A stretch of DNA of 64,000 nt from the NCBI RefSeq assembly GCF_000428045.1, contig NZ_ATZE01000027.1, positions 1 to 64,000 on the forward strand, read 5' to 3'. The notes under the pieces were generated by a model. That model was not told the origin of the DNA. It saw only the letters and a list, made by a program, of their open reading frames with translations, and searched no databases. A program made the translations under genes and the position numbers. Below, one piece after another: positions 62,940 to 64,000 of this stretch; position 1 is the first letter of the stretch, and each line of letters starts with the position of its first letter. This DNA is from Sedimenticola selenatireducens DSM 17993. Lineage in GTDB: Bacteria; Pseudomonadota; Gammaproteobacteria; Chromatiales; Chromatiaceae.

Positions 62940-64000
62940 ATGAAGAAGATAGCCACAATCCTGCTGATGTTGGTCTGCTGGCCGCTGTTGGCCGGGCAGA
63001 CTGTGGTCGATAATCTCCGTATTTGGGCGGCACCGGATCACACCCGACTGGTGTTCGATACCAGCCATCCGGTCAATCACAAACTCTTTACCCTCAAACA
63101 ACCCGATCGGCTGGTAATTGATATCAACAATGCCCAACTGACCGGCTCCATGCCGGCGGTGAGTGACAACCCCCTGATCAAGCGGTTGCGTAGTGCCCAG
63201 CGCAAGGATGGCACGCTACGGGTCGTACTGGACCTCAATACCCAGACCCATCCGAAAAGTTTTGTTCTCAGGCCGAACAGCCAATATGGACATCGACTGG
63301 TGGTTGATCTGTTTGGTGAGGAGGAGCGCTCAGAGGGGAAATCGCTGCAGAAGCCGGTCAAACAGATTGAAACCAGCGGTATGCGGGACGTGGTGATTGC
63401 GATTGATGCCGGTCATGGGGGTGAAGATCCGGGAGCCAAGGGGCGGCGCGGAACCTACGAAAAGAATGTCGTACTCTCCATCGCCCGAAAACTGGCTGCA
63501 TTGATCGATAAAGAACGAGGCATGAAAGCCGTTCTGATCCGGGATGGCGACTATTATCTCGGCCTGCGCAAGCGGATGGATCTGGCCCGCTCTCATCGTG
63601 CCGATCTGTTTGTTTCCATTCATGCCGATTCATTCCGCGATTCCAGGGCTCGCGGTTCGTCGGTGTATACCCTATCCAAGCGTGGGGCTTCGAGTGAGGC
63701 GGCACGCTGGCTGGCCGAGAGTGAAAACAGCGCGGATCTGATTGGCGGCGTCAAGCTGGAAGACAAGGATGATGTGCTGGCCTCTGTGCTGTTGGATCTC
63801 TCCCAGACCGGTACCGGACAGGCGAGTCATGAAGTGGCTAGCAAGGTTCTGGGGCAGCTCAAGCGGGTTGGCAGGACTCACAAGCGATCGGTGCAGCAGG
63901 CGGGATTTGCGGTGCTGAAATCGCCCGACGTTCCTTCGATTCTGGTGGAGACAGCTTTCATTTCCAATCCGGAAGAGGAGCGCAAACTGCTCGACCCGCG
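62940..64000 (+). CDS. N-acetylmuramoyl-L-alanine amidase (AmiB/AmiC type), 3' end beyond the window
   Basis: Periplasmic zinc amidase that splits peptidoglycan at the division septum. The 353 visible residues hold a signal peptide (KKIATILLMLVCWPLLAGQT), an AMIN localisation domain (about 22-120; VVDNLRIWAAPDHTRLVFDT) and most of an Amidase_3 domain, with zinc ligands in VVIAIDAGHGGEDPGAKGRR, the SIHADSF His, and the ETAFISNPEEE glutamate. The order queG, nnr, tsaE, amidase matches E. coli amiB; mutL would be expected next. A LysM tail, if present, is outside the window. Confidence 0.95.
   Translation, partial: MKKIATILLMLVCWPLLAGQTVVDNLRIWAAPDHTRLVFDTSHPVNHKLFTLKQPDRLVIDINNAQLTGSMPAVSDNPLIKRLRSAQRKDGTLRVVLDLNTQTHPKSFVLRPNSQYGHRLVVDLFGEEERSEGKSLQKPVKQIETSGMRDVVIAIDAGHGGEDPGAKGRRGTYEKNVVLSIARKLAALIDKERGMKAVLIRDGDYYLGLRKRMDLARSHRADLFVSIHADSFRDSRARGSSVYTLSKRGASSEAARWLAESENSADLIGGVKLEDKDDVLASVLLDLSQTGTGQASHEVASKVLGQLKRVGRTHKRSVQQAGFAVLKSPDVPSILVETAFISNPEEERKLLDP

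Overview
The window reads as the chromosome of a gammaproteobacterium. Evidence is the gene order: smpB-ratA-rnfH-bamE/fur-recN-nadK-hrcA-grpE-dnaK-dnaJ-dapB, lapA-lapB-pyrF, recC-recB-recD, and rsgA/orn/queG-nnr-tsaE-amiB are all classic gammaproteobacterial neighbourhoods. A dissimilatory-type ATP sulfurylase (sat), a complete MSHA-pilus assembly operon and small c-type cytochromes suggest a sulfur-oxidising member of the Chromatiales-like lineages (for example relatives of Sedimenticola or Thiodiazotropha). That placement is inference; nothing in the window proves it.

Layout. Bases 1-2950 are a scrap-yard of mobile and broken DNA: the 3' end of an IS200/IS605-type transposase, a membrane sensor gene cut by that element, a perfect 28-bp tandem duplication, an IS256-type remnant fused to an IS66-type remnant, and a frameshifted piece of a drug-efflux MFS gene. 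This debris stops exactly at the 3' end of the tmRNA gene (ssrA, minus strand, 2953-3329), a favourite integration site of islands. From there rightwards the DNA is orderly. SmpB, the partner of tmRNA, follows, then a sodium-dependent transporter, ratA, rnfH, bamE, fur, recN and nadK.

The heat-shock block (9.97-15.2 kb) has visible dual control: a consensus sigma-70 promoter overlapping a perfect CIRCE operator before hrcA, and textbook sigma-32 promoters before grpE and dnaK. After dapB the expected carAB genes are absent; a small lipoprotein and an isolated FliK-like gene lie before lapA-lapB-pyrF. Then come recCBD (20.5-29.1 kb), an orphan ParA ATPase, sat and metY, followed by a row of small envelope genes (Sel1-like protein, MscS channel, secretin-like protein, DUF7931, GNAT acetyltransferase, lytic transglycosylase).

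From 38 to 53.7 kb the theme is surface behaviour and signalling: a PilZ protein, a DUF1631 protein, a glycine-zipper protein, a PepSY-like peptide next to a PhoP/PhoQ-like two-component system, then nine tightly coupled MSHA assembly genes (mshI to mshG). The pilin genes that normally follow mshG are not here. The right end (53.8-64 kb) is housekeeping: DUF2333, glutathione reductase, RsgA, a small cytochrome c plus M48 protease pair, oligoribonuclease, QueG, NnrE/NnrD, TsaE and an N-acetylmuramoyl-L-alanine amidase that runs off the edge. I found no CRISPR array and no recognisable tRNA or rRNA gene.
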